DNA from: Candidatus Parcubacteria bacterium
GTDB taxonomy: Bacteria > Patescibacteriota > Saccharimonadia > Saccharimonadales > UBA4665
DNA length: 64,000 nucleotides
Assembly: GCA_023434325.1 (NCBI GenBank)
Contig: JAEYSX010000003.1
Location: 186,001-250,000 of the forward strand
Direction: 5' to 3'
Part shown: piece after piece, positions 40,875 through 49,056 of the stretch
Numbering within the stretch: the first letter of the stretch is position 1
Layout: each line of letters opens with the position of its first letter
The notes under the pieces: generated by a model
What the model was told of the DNA's origin: nothing
Seen by the model: only the letters and a program-made list of their open reading frames with translations
Databases searched by the model: none
Position numbers and translations under genes: made by a program

Positions 40875-41354
40875 TTATATATGCGTGTCGTAGTCAGAGC
40901 GTGGGTTGTTCTCCGACGGTTCGTATAGCCTGTTGGCCAGGTAATTCTCGAGAATTTTCTCGTGGGGCGGAAAGATGTTAGCTGGCAAGTTGTCGATAGG
41001 AAAGTAGCGTAGCTCATCGCAGTCGTCGGGTTCTGTGTTTTGTGGTTCCCATGACGGGTTGCGCAGCTCGAACGTAAAGTGGACGTGATGCTCGGTATCC
41101 TTGCCGTGCTCAAAGGTGTCGGCTATGCTTGCTAGGCGTAATTCTGTGGGGCTAATCTCCGCTCCTAGCTCCTCGCGTGCTTCGCGGCAAGCTGTCTCTA
41201 CAGCACGTTCGCCATGTTCCATGTGGCCGCCGGGCAGGCACCACGTGCCGCCACCGTAAAGGCTTTTGCCGCGTAGGCTTAACAGCAGCGCATTGCCTTT
41301 GCGCACAAACAGCTCGCAGCCGATGTAGATTGGCTCGGCAGATACCTTAGGCAT
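40875..41354 (-). CDS. NUDIX hydrolase
   Basis: A 159-aa NUDIX protein starting at MPKVSAEPIYIGCELFVRK, with box GGHMEHGERAVETACREAREELGAE. The ADP-ribose/nucleotide-type layout (WCLPGGH) resembles NUDT15/MutT-like cleaning enzymes. The longer frame is rejected because it runs into the gene upstream. It lies 2 nt after a membrane-protein gene on the same strand. Substrate unknown. Confidence 0.82.
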   Translation of the reverse strand: MPKVSAEPIYIGCELFVRKGNALLLSLRGKSLYGGGTWCLPGGHMEHGERAVETACREAREELGAEISPTELRLASIADTFEHGKDTEHHVHFTFELRNPSWEPQNTEPDDCDELRYFPIDNLPANIFPPHEKILENYLANRLYEPSENNPRSDYDTHI

Positions 41355-41356
41355 AT

Positions 41357-41893
41357 CTATGCCTCTAGTTTGGCGGTTTTGAGCTGGGGTACAGTCTTGG
41401 CTGCCGTAGCAAAGATGCCAAAGAGCAGAGTGCTGTAGGCGAGGTCGCCGATAAGCGTGTTGCGCAAGAATGGCAGCGCCATTTCGTAGCACAGCACAAG
41501 TCCGGCCAAAGTTGGAGCGTACATCTGGCCTTGCAGCCATACGCCAAAGTTAGACACGATAAAGAAGATGATCGAGGCTCCCAGTGCGCCAACAGGTATG
41601 CGCAGCCAGTTGCTCTTGTGGCGCAGGCCCATGCCAAACAAGGTAACGAGCAAGAATGCCGCCCATGTAAACAGCATGCTGCTGTATGTGCCCAAGATAA
41701 GGTCAGAGACGATCATAATGCTAAGCGGCAACCACCAAGACAGCTTGCGTGGCATAACGGCGCCAGCAAATAACGCGATTGCCCCGATGGGCGCGAGGTT
41801 AACTGGGTGCGGTACCAGGCGCATGATAATGCCAAAGGCAACCAAGGTGATAGCAACTAAAATGAGGGTTCGGTGTGTTTTTATAATTTCCAT
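41357..41893 (-). CDS. DUF6580-like membrane protein
   Basis: A 178-aa protein with five to six hydrophobic segments and the motif HPVNLAPIGAIALFAGAVMPRKLSWWLPLSIMIVSDL, which resembles DUF6580 and the substrate-binding units of ECF vitamin transporters. A transport role is plausible but not demonstrated. It heads a two-gene unit with the NUDIX gene. Confidence 0.65.
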   Translation of the reverse strand: MEIIKTHRTLILVAITLVAFGIIMRLVPHPVNLAPIGAIALFAGAVMPRKLSWWLPLSIMIVSDLILGTYSSMLFTWAAFLLVTLFGMGLRHKSNWLRIPVGALGASIIFFIVSNFGVWLQGQMYAPTLAGLVLCYEMALPFLRNTLIGDLAYSTLLFGIFATAAKTVPQLKTAKLEA

Positions 41894-42066
41894 GTCTGCT
41901 AATTATTACGCACTAGCGCCGTAAATCAAACACTAAACGCTACATGTTGTGCATATCACATAATTGCGATGTAGACGTACAGATGTTCGGCTTCTTTTGC
42001 GGTACCATACGACAATATGACCTGATCTGTATTTCTGGTCTTGCGTCTGATAAAATCGAAAAATAC

Positions 42067-42142
42067 CGGGGTGTGGCGCAGTTGGTAGCGCGCAGCGTTC
42101 GGGACGCTGAGGTCGTCCGTTCAAGTCGGATCACCCCGACCA
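42067..42142 (+). tRNA. tRNA-Pro (anticodon CGG)
   Basis: A complete 76-nt cloverleaf with acceptor CGGGGTG/CACCCCG, anticodon stem CAGCG/CGCTG around TTCGGGA, and an encoded CCA. Its 5' and 3' ends are identical to those of tRNA-Pro(TGG) 3.4 kb upstream. Confidence 0.97.
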
Positions 42143-42175
42143 CCAACAGGATTGCTTACGAGTAGTCCTTTTTCT

Positions 42176-42904
42176 TTAGAGCAAGTCTTTTAGCTGGGAT
42201 AGTTTGTTGATGATGTAGGTGGGGGTGTATTCAGCGGGCAGCTGCTCGTGGTTTTTGTTGAACCAGCATGAGTCGATGCCGGTGTTCATACCCAGGCCGA
42301 TGTCGGATTTAAGCGAGTCGCCGATGATGAGGTAGTCGCTTTTGTCGTAGTCTTGGTAGCGCCCCTCGATGCCCTGAAAGAACTCGACCCGGGGCTTCAT
42401 GTAGCCAAACATGGCAGCTGATAATACCTCTGTCACGCACTCTAATACATCAAGTTTTTCGAGCTTTGCCTGCACTGCGTTGCTGGGGCCGTTGGTGGCG
42501 ATGAGTATGGTGTATTTGTGGCAGAGGTGCCGGAGTATGTCGCGCGCGCCGTCGATTGGCACTACGGTTTCTGTGAGGGCGTTGGTGTAGATGTGCATCA
42601 GCTCGATTGCGCGTTGCTCGGATATAGCGTTATCAAAGTACGTCACCATGCGGCGCGAGCGGACGTAATCCAGAAAGGCGTCGCTCTTTTTGCCGGTTTC
42701 TTTGGCAAAGTGGGTGGGCAGGGGTATTTTACCGTCTTGCCAGTCGTGCCAAAAGGTTATGTCGATGTTGTGGAAGCGTTCGAATTTTTCGTCGGAGTAC
42801 GGTTCGTTTTGCGCCGCTAGCATTCGCTTAAATCCCGTGCGGGTGTTTTCGCGGGTGTCCAGTAGGGTGTCGTCTAGGTCGAAGATCAGAATTTTGTAGC
42901 TCAT
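42176..42904 (-). CDS. HAD hydrolase, YjjG-like
   Basis: A 242-aa HAD phosphatase with complete motif I (FDLDDTLLDT, Asp8 and Asp10), motif II ATNGPSN, a Lys in GYMKPRVEFF and motif IV GDSLKSDIGLGMNTG. The sequence order is that of YjjG-type pyrimidine nucleotidases, which remove phosphate from (non-canonical) nucleotides. The ATG 42904 start is preferred, as the longer frame runs across the hairpin repeat. Confidence 0.85.
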   Translation of the reverse strand: MSYKILIFDLDDTLLDTRENTRTGFKRMLAAQNEPYSDEKFERFHNIDITFWHDWQDGKIPLPTHFAKETGKKSDAFLDYVRSRRMVTYFDNAISEQRAIELMHIYTNALTETVVPIDGARDILRHLCHKYTILIATNGPSNAVQAKLEKLDVLECVTEVLSAAMFGYMKPRVEFFQGIEGRYQDYDKSDYLIIGDSLKSDIGLGMNTGIDSCWFNKNHEQLPAEYTPTYIINKLSQLKDLL

Positions 42905-42920
42905 TCGCCTATTATAGTCG

Positions 42921-43024
42921 CCAGCCTGTGATTTCCTCAAAAGAGATTCGGCTATAGTCCGTAAGGAAAACAAGACAATTGCCTTTGGCGTTTTCCGTGC
43001 TCTTTTGAGGGGAGTGCAGGCTGG
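42921..43024 (+). repeat. Long-stem hairpin repeat, copy 2
   Basis: The 76-nt core (42935-43010) equals that at 29006-29081 except for one base (A42975 versus G29046). The outer stem is different: CCAGCCTG (42921-42928) pairs with CAGGCTGG (43017-43024), and the six bases between pair partly by G-T wobbles. Like copy 1 it lies between divergent genes (a HAD hydrolase and an aminopropyltransferase-like gene), in the same orientation. Confidence 0.85.
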
Positions 43025-43071
43025 CAGTTCGTATTGGCGCTACGGGCTAGTTTCGTAGTAGCATAAGAGAC

Positions 43072-44595
43072 ATGCATACTTTCTTTCGGCGAGCGTGGCT
43101 GCCGGCAACTGTTTTTATTACCGGCGCTTGTGTACTGGTGTTGGAGCTTGCGGCGATTCGTATTTTGGCGCCGTATTTTGGCAATACGCTGTATAGTGCA
43201 TCGAGCGTGATTAGTGTGGTGTTGGCGGCGCTGAGCGTGGGCTATTGGTTTGGTGGTAAGCTGGCCGATCGCAATACTAGTGTGCGATTGTTTTTTTCGC
43301 TGATTGCTGCCAGCGGCATATTGGTTATCCTGACGCATTATTTGCAAAGCGAGCTATTGCCGCTGCTGGGATACCGTTTGCCCTTGGCGTCCGGGTCGCT
43401 GATTATGGCGATCGTTTTGTTTTTTATACCGAGCTTTATACTCGGGCTTTTGTCGCCATTTGCCGTGGCGCTGCAGCAAAAGCAGCAAAAAAAGCAGGGT
43501 GTGGGCACGACAGCCGGGCAGATTTTCTTCTTTTCGACGCTAGGCAGTATTGCCGGTAGTCTGATGACCGGCTTTGTGTTGGTGCCGCTGTTTGGCGTGT
43601 CGTCGATCATGATGGGCACCGGCCTGGCATTGTGTTTGCTGGGCATCATTCCAATGGCGGCCCTAGGCGTAAATAATCGAGTGACGATGGGCGCGCTGCT
43701 GCTTGCCGGCAGTTTGGGGGTTGTTGCGACAACCGTGGCCGCACAGGCCAACCATGGCTATTTGCACGTGCGCGACGGTATGTACGAGAAGATCATGGTT
43801 TTTGACGGGATTCATAACGGCCGTCCGGCACGTTTTTTGCAGCAAGACAGCAACAACTCGGCGGCGATGTATTTGGATTCCGACGAGCTGACATATGGCT
43901 ACACCAAGTATTATGCACTGCACCAGATGTTCGTACCCGAGGTGCGGCGCGCGTTGGCCATTGGCGGTGGTGCGTATTCGGTGCCAAAGGCGCTGCTGGC
44001 AGAGTTGCCTGATGTGCGGGTGGATGCCTCGGAGATCGAGCCGGCTTTGCCGGAGCTTGCCCGCGAGTATTTTCGGCTGCCGGATGATCCACGGCTAACC
44101 CATTATGTGATGGATGGGCGCCGCATGCTGCACGACTCGCCGCACAAGTACGACATGATCTTTAGCGATGTGTATCAGTCGTTGTATTCGGTGCCGTCGC
44201 ACTTTACGACTAAAGAGTTTATGCAGCTGGCGCGCGATCGCTTGAGTGACGATGGTATGTTTATGGCCAACCTGATCGGCAGTTTACGGACGGACACCCC
44301 GTCATTTATCTGGTCACAGGTTCGCACGATGCAAGAGGTATTTCCACAGGTGTACGTGTTTGCGGTAAGCGGCCAGCGGGAGGGCACGCAAAATATTATT
44401 GCCGTAGGCTCTAATAACCCCAAGCGAGTAGATGTTTCGGATCCCCGCTGGCGCGCCAGTTCGAACCTCATTATTGCCGGAGCTGACAGGCATTACGTAG
44501 ACACGTCGGACATGGATATGAGCAAACATCTCTTGCTCACCGATAACTACGCCCCGGTTGACTATCTGACGTCCAAAGTTTTGCCCAAACGATAG
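43072..44595 (+). CDS. Membrane-fused spermidine-synthase-like protein
   Basis: A 507-aa protein. The first ~220 residues have seven to eight membrane helices (GACVLVLELAAIRILAPYFGNTLYSASSVISVVLAALSVGYWFGG), typical of the fused spermidine synthase family. The C-terminal half is a methyltransferase-fold domain (ALAIGGGAYSVPKALLAELPDVRVDASEIEP and FSDVYQSLYSVPSHFTTKEF). Such proteins may transfer aminopropyl groups; the substrate is uncertain. A hairpin repeat lies right in front. Confidence 0.78.
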   Translation: MHTFFRRAWLPATVFITGACVLVLELAAIRILAPYFGNTLYSASSVISVVLAALSVGYWFGGKLADRNTSVRLFFSLIAASGILVILTHYLQSELLPLLGYRLPLASGSLIMAIVLFFIPSFILGLLSPFAVALQQKQQKKQGVGTTAGQIFFFSTLGSIAGSLMTGFVLVPLFGVSSIMMGTGLALCLLGIIPMAALGVNNRVTMGALLLAGSLGVVATTVAAQANHGYLHVRDGMYEKIMVFDGIHNGRPARFLQQDSNNSAAMYLDSDELTYGYTKYYALHQMFVPEVRRALAIGGGAYSVPKALLAELPDVRVDASEIEPALPELAREYFRLPDDPRLTHYVMDGRRMLHDSPHKYDMIFSDVYQSLYSVPSHFTTKEFMQLARDRLSDDGMFMANLIGSLRTDTPSFIWSQVRTMQEVFPQVYVFAVSGQREGTQNIIAVGSNNPKRVDVSDPRWRASSNLIIAGADRHYVDTSDMDMSKHLLLTDNYAPVDYLTSKVLPKR

Positions 44596-44619
44596 GCTGG
44601 TAGTGCTACAATAGAGCTT

Positions 44620-45252
44620 ATGTGGACGATCGCGGCCATTGTCGTCGTGTTTTTAATTCTGGTTTTAGCCGAGTATCTGTCACGCTTTAAGGGCGTGCAT
44701 TCCGAACTTACCCGTAAGTTTGTGCATATTTTGGTGGGAATATTTGTGGCTTTTTGGCCGTTTTTCTTGAGTTGGCAGCAGATTCAGGTGCTGAGTTTGA
44801 TGTTCCTAGCGGTGGTGCTTGTCTCGATCAAGCTTAATATCTTTCGTTCGATTCACGCTATTTCGCGCAACAAGGTTGGCGAGGTGCTGTTCGCCGTCGT
44901 TATTGGCGTGCTGGCGATTATAAGCACCAATCAGTGGGTCTTTGCGGCGGCGATGCTGCACCTTAGTCTGGCAGATGGCCTGGCGGCGGTTGTTGGACTG
45001 GCTTATGGCAAGGGTAATAGTTACCGGATTATGGGGCGTACCAAGAGCGTGGCGGGCACGCTGGCGTTTTGGGTTACGTCACTGGCGATCATGTTGTGGT
45101 ATTTGGCGTTTAGCGGCAGCGGTCTGGCCTTTGCGGCGGTGCTATGGCTGCCGATAGCTGCTGCGGCAGCCGAGAACCTCTCGGGCGAGGGAACCGATAA
45201 CCTTGTTGTTCCGCTATTGGTCGCACTGGCGCTTACTAGCTCGTTGGTATAG
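44620..45252 (+). CDS. CTP-dependent polyprenol/phytol-kinase-like membrane protein
   Basis: A 210-aa polytopic protein with family marks of the dolichol/phytol kinase (SEC59/VTE5/DGK1) group: HSELTRKFVHILVGI, LADGLAAVVGLAYGKG and GRTKSVAGTLAFW, and an acidic AAAAENLSGEGTDNLVVPL near the end. It likely phosphorylates an isoprenoid alcohol or diacylglycerol with CTP. TACAAT (44607-44612) ends 7 nt before ATG. Confidence 0.75.
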   Translation: MWTIAAIVVVFLILVLAEYLSRFKGVHSELTRKFVHILVGIFVAFWPFFLSWQQIQVLSLMFLAVVLVSIKLNIFRSIHAISRNKVGEVLFAVVIGVLAIISTNQWVFAAAMLHLSLADGLAAVVGLAYGKGNSYRIMGRTKSVAGTLAFWVTSLAIMLWYLAFSGSGLAFAAVLWLPIAAAAAENLSGEGTDNLVVPLLVALALTSSLV

Positions 45253-45320
45253 CTTTACGTAGCGCGGTCCAGTCTAAAACATCACAAAGAATCTACTCAA
45301 AAAGTCGTACGCTGGTAGGT

Positions 45321-45926
45321 ATGGCGAATGTAAATAAAGGGTTTCGGGGCAGGCCACATCAGGGTAAACCTTTGCCACCGGGTCAATCGGTGGTAGTGCA
45401 GTGGCCGGTGCTGACCTATGGGCCGACGCCGCATATCAGCCGCAAAGATTGGTCGCTGACCATCGACGGCGAGGTTCAAAAGCCGATTACGCTCACCTGG
45501 AAGGAGTTTGATAATTTGCCCAAGACGACTCTCTTGACCGACATCCACTGCGTCACCCGGTGGAGTCGGCTCGACATGCCGTGGGAGGGCGTGTTGATCG
45601 ATGAATTGGTGGCCAGTGCTGGTGGACTGACGGACGACGCTCGTTTTTTGATTGCCGCAAGCGAGGGCGATTACACCACTAATCTGCCCGTGGCAGATGT
45701 GATGGGTGAGCGAGCTATGATAGCGATCAAGGCTCACGGCGAGCCGTTAACGGACGAGCACGGCGGTCCGGCACGTTTATTTGTGCCGCATTTGTATCTT
45801 TGGAAGAGCGCCAAGTGGATTCGGCGGCTTACGTTTACAACGCAGGATAAACCGGGTTTTTGGGAGCGAAACGGCTACCATAACTACGGCGACCCCTGGC
45901 GAGAGCAGCGCTATGACATCGACTGA
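45321..45926 (+). CDS. Sulfite-oxidase-like molybdopterin oxidoreductase
   Basis: A 201-aa protein of the sulfite oxidase/MsrP fold (COG2041). The molybdenum ligand Cys77 lies in TDIHCVTRWS, followed by DMPWEGV and FVPHLYLWKSAKWIRRLTF. No Tat or Sec signal is present, so it is cytoplasmic. The next gene, a flavin reductase, overlaps it and is the probable electron donor or acceptor. A molybdenum cofactor is required, but no cofactor synthesis genes are seen in this window. Confidence 0.85.
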   Translation: MANVNKGFRGRPHQGKPLPPGQSVVVQWPVLTYGPTPHISRKDWSLTIDGEVQKPITLTWKEFDNLPKTTLLTDIHCVTRWSRLDMPWEGVLIDELVASAGGLTDDARFLIAASEGDYTTNLPVADVMGERAMIAIKAHGEPLTDEHGGPARLFVPHLYLWKSAKWIRRLTFTTQDKPGFWERNGYHNYGDPWREQRYDID

Positions 45927-46632
45927 TGATTCTGGCTGGCGTGCAGCTACCCTTACAAAAATAATCGAGCAAACGCCAACAACCAGGAGCTTTATGTTCC
46001 ACTTTGATGAGCCTGTCGTGCATCTGCCGGGTCAATATTACGAGTTACGTTTGACCGCAGAGGATGGCTATCAGGCGGCGCGGCCATACTCGGCGTCGTT
46101 ACCTACAACTGATGACAACATGCTCGAGCTAACGGTAACGCTGATGCCGGACGGCGAGGTTTCGCCATACTTGTTTGATCAGCTTAAGATTGGCGACAAG
46201 GTAGACATGCGCGGCCCACTCGGCAAGTTCTTTGTATGGGAACCGTCAATGCTAGAGCCGTTTTTGTTGGTGGCCGGAGGGTCCGGCATTGTGCCGGCGC
46301 GCTGCGTGCTAAGAGCGTACGAACAGGCCGCGCCGGACACGCCAATGGCTGTTTTGTACAGCACCGGCGCGTACGAGGAAATTATATTCAAGGACGAGCT
46401 GCTCGCGTCCAAGCATGTCACGATCACGCTTACAGGAAGTCATCCTACTGACTGGCAGGGCAAAATTGGGCGAATTAATCAAACACTCGTGCAAGAGGTG
46501 TTGGCTACGTTGCCAGAGCGCCCGATGTGCTACGTTTGCGGTATGACCTCGTTCGTCGAGGCGGCTATCGGTCTGCTGCTTAAAGCCGGCGTTCCGCCCT
46601 CCAGAATCAAAGCCGAACGCTTTGGCGCATAA
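45913..46632 (+). CDS. FAD/NAD(P)H oxidoreductase, ferredoxin-reductase type
   Basis: A 239-aa reductase: FAD-binding RPYSAS motif, NAD(P) motif LVAGGSGIVPARCVLR and the C-terminal YVCGMTSFVEA. It lacks a 2Fe-2S domain. ATG 45913 lies within the last codons of the molybdopterin gene, so the pair is translationally coupled and probably forms one redox system. Confidence 0.87.
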   Translation: MTSTDDSGWRAATLTKIIEQTPTTRSFMFHFDEPVVHLPGQYYELRLTAEDGYQAARPYSASLPTTDDNMLELTVTLMPDGEVSPYLFDQLKIGDKVDMRGPLGKFFVWEPSMLEPFLLVAGGSGIVPARCVLRAYEQAAPDTPMAVLYSTGAYEEIIFKDELLASKHVTITLTGSHPTDWQGKIGRINQTLVQEVLATLPERPMCYVCGMTSFVEAAIGLLLKAGVPPSRIKAERFGA

Positions 46633-46664
46633 AAAAAGACCAGCAAATCTGATCTATTTTTTTT
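46631..46664. terminator. Bidirectional terminator
   Basis: Stem AGACCAG/CTGATCT (one wobble) with a 5-nt loop, flanked by seven A residues on one side and a T-run on the other. It can end the reductase operon on plus and the tRNA-His transcript on minus. Confidence 0.8.
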
Positions 46665-46741
46665 GGGGCGAGTGATGGGACTTGAACCCACGGCCTTCTG
46701 TGCCACAAACAGACGCTCTAACCAACTGAGCTACACCCGCC
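46664..46741 (-). tRNA. tRNA-His (anticodon GTG)
   Basis: A complete cloverleaf with acceptor GCGGGTG/CACTCGC, anticodon stem TCTGT/ACAGA around TTGTGGC, the His-specific extra G at -1 opposite C73, and encoded CCA. Confidence 0.97.
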
Positions 46742-46817
46742 AGGACAGGCACATTATATCTGTTAATTACTCCTGTGGCAAGATGCGATACAGAGTCCCG
46801 TGTAGAGAGGTCGGATA

Positions 46818-48467
46818 TTACGCGACAAGAGTTGACCGTTCTGCACTGTCAGGTTGTCCTTCGAATGACACAAGTGGTTCCGGAATGTTGACTATGTGAA
46901 CCGCTGCCGCATAGCAGGCGCGTCCAAGTTGGATGGAATTATGAGGGAGAATTGTCTCGCCGTTGGTCATATGGCCGACTGCGTATAGTCCTGGAATAGC
47001 TGCTCCCGATGCGTCGGTTACGAGGCGGCTACTCATGTCTGCCCTGATGCCGCCCGCCGGGTGGCTGACTACAAGACCGTCCTGTAGCATCTGCTTATAT
47101 AACGGTATGTGTCCGACGGACCGTCCTACTCCCGTGGCCTGGACATAGATGTTGCCGACCTCGGGGTGGATGCTTCGTTTGATGCGTGTCTTGTTTACGG
47201 TCATTCCTACAGGCAACGGTGTGCCGTCGAGTTGGTGCACGCAGTGCATCCGAAAGCCCTGCTTGTCAGAATCGTAAGTAATTCGCTCTAGGCCATTAAC
47301 CAGCTCTAGCTTGCCGTCTCTGATAAAATTTCGGATTTTTTGCGCGTTATCGATCGGCATCGGCGCGCTGATAAGTTGATATAAAGACGAAAATTCTTTG
47401 GCAAAGCGGACCTTGTCTTCGTCGTCCAGATGCGCGTATAGTTCGTGGCGTTGTTCGTCGCTGAGCGAACTATGGATGGATCGCCAGAGCAGTATTTGGT
47501 CGTTTTGAACCGCCGAGATATCGCTATCGAACATACTCAGAATTTCGTTTACCCGATAGCCTTCTTTCCAGGTGACTGGTTTTTTGTGTGCTTCTTGTAT
47601 CTCTGCTTGAACCGCACGAAGCATGTGCTCTAAGCGGAAGCGCTTGCTTGGACCGCCGGCCATGCGCAGCAAATTATCGAGAGTCACGTGTTTACGCCGG
47701 TAGGGGATCGTTCGCCCACGGACTTTGCGTAGCATCCCGCGGCGCGATGCTATGACGACTTTGCGGTATTTTCCGGATTCTAACGCGTGGATTGCGGCGT
47801 CGTAGGCGGACAAAGCAGTGCCTGCAATAAACATCACCGACCCGGCGTCTATGTCGGTCGACACATACTTTTTGTAGTCGTAGGGTTGTAGACATCGGCC
47901 AGTTTGCTGTAGCGAGGTGTCAATCGGATTAAAGAAGTTGCCGGTGGCAAGAATTACAATGTCGAATGTCCGTGCCGAGCCGTCGGCTGTGACCTCGAAT
48001 TGCCCTGGGCGATTACTCATTACGCGAGCGACATGATCTACCTTTTGGCGTTGCTCGTTGATTTGTATCCCGTGCTCGCTAGCGTATTGCTTGAGTTCGG
48101 CGTAGCGCGCCTGGAGGTATCTGCCATACAAGTTGCGAGGGGCGTAGGATTTGGGGTTTTTAAGGTCGTAGTGAGGATAGGCAGGTTGCAGGGCGTGTAT
48201 GTTTCGCTGAACCCAGTAGTAAAAATCCTTGGTGTCGACCTCGCGAAGACGCACATTGAGCGAACCCATAAAGTCTAACTCGTGATTAAGAAGAAAAGCG
48301 TTGGGAGCGTTAACGTCGTAGGCTACGCCTGGACCGATCGTGTTCGGCTCGTAGATGGTTATCGAGAAGTTTATTTGACGGGTATCGACGGCTCTGCGGA
48401 TAATTGCGGCAACAACAGCAAGACCACCTAGCCCACCGCCAATAACGGCTACCGTTTTTTCTCGCAT
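46818..48467 (-). CDS. FAD/NAD(P)-binding protein, YdhS-like
   Basis: A 549-aa flavoprotein-like protein. It begins with the dinucleotide-binding fold VAVIGGGLGGLAVVAAIIRR and the segment GPGVAYDVNAPNAFLLNHELDFMG, which match the FAD-NAD(P)-binding family PF13454. Later, FDIVILATGNF and GLYAVGHMTNGETILPHNSIQLG fit the second nucleotide part. Such proteins are oxidoreductases of unknown substrate. It is a monocistronic-looking gene. Confidence 0.75.
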   Translation of the reverse strand: MREKTVAVIGGGLGGLAVVAAIIRRAVDTRQINFSITIYEPNTIGPGVAYDVNAPNAFLLNHELDFMGSLNVRLREVDTKDFYYWVQRNIHALQPAYPHYDLKNPKSYAPRNLYGRYLQARYAELKQYASEHGIQINEQRQKVDHVARVMSNRPGQFEVTADGSARTFDIVILATGNFFNPIDTSLQQTGRCLQPYDYKKYVSTDIDAGSVMFIAGTALSAYDAAIHALESGKYRKVVIASRRGMLRKVRGRTIPYRRKHVTLDNLLRMAGGPSKRFRLEHMLRAVQAEIQEAHKKPVTWKEGYRVNEILSMFDSDISAVQNDQILLWRSIHSSLSDEQRHELYAHLDDEDKVRFAKEFSSLYQLISAPMPIDNAQKIRNFIRDGKLELVNGLERITYDSDKQGFRMHCVHQLDGTPLPVGMTVNKTRIKRSIHPEVGNIYVQATGVGRSVGHIPLYKQMLQDGLVVSHPAGGIRADMSSRLVTDASGAAIPGLYAVGHMTNGETILPHNSIQLGRACYAAAVHIVNIPEPLVSFEGQPDSAERSTLVA

Positions 48468-48593
48468 GTACCTTTTGTATTTATCGACTAGTTACGACGA
48501 CAGTGGAGCTAGTGTAATACCAGACGAACGGTTTTTCAAGATAAAAGCTTGTCATGGCAAAAACTGTGCGAAAGTAGGAGAGTTTCTGCGCTA

Positions 48594-49049
48594 CTACAGT
48601 CGAGCGGTCTGTAGAGCCTCTTTGCAGTAGAATTTTACCGAGGGGTCTAGATTGTATTTGGGTTTATCCAGGTCTTCCTCGCGGAGCCAGTGAATATCCA
48701 GATGTTCATCCGAGAGCGTGTGTTGGCTATTTTTGGCGCGCGCAAAGTAGATGAGGGCAATGTGTTTGTGCGGGGCGTTTGCCTCGTGCACGTCCATGTA
48801 GTGCGGTGCGACGAGGAATTTAGTGTCTGCTGCCGGTATATCCGGTTTGGTGCCAAGCAGCTCGACCTCTAGTCCTGTTTCTTCTTGGACTTCTCTGTAT
48901 AGCGCTTGTTCTGGGTCTTCGTTTAGCTCGATGTGGCCTCCCATAGGGATCCATTTGTTGTACTTGGGGTGGTGCACGAGCAGTACTTTGTCGTTGTGAA
49001 CGATAAATACGCTTACTATAAAGTCAAAGAGTTCGTGTATGTGTGGCAT
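48594..49049 (-). CDS. NUDIX hydrolase
   Basis: A 151-aa NUDIX protein with box GGHIELNEDPEQALYREVQEETGLE and the segment KVLLVHHPKYNKWIPMGGH. It is a small pyrophosphohydrolase, probably nucleotide-related. It is 7 nt downstream of the HD-domain gene on the same strand. One of five NUDIX genes in this window. Confidence 0.85.
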   Translation of the reverse strand: MPHIHELFDFIVSVFIVHNDKVLLVHHPKYNKWIPMGGHIELNEDPEQALYREVQEETGLEVELLGTKPDIPAADTKFLVAPHYMDVHEANAPHKHIALIYFARAKNSQHTLSDEHLDIHWLREEDLDKPKYNLDPSVKFYCKEALQTARL

Positions 49050-49056
49050 TCTGATA

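Noticed and set aside
40662..40928. 88-codon plus-strand frame between the AAA ATPase and the NUDIX gene
   Set aside because: It has no recognisable features, overlaps the NUDIX 3' end and has no ribosome-binding site or leaderless box.
42905..42973. N-terminal extension of the YjjG-like HAD protein through the hairpin repeat
   Set aside because: The extension would translate the repeat, which is non-coding in its other copy; MSYKILIFDLDDT is a normal HAD start.
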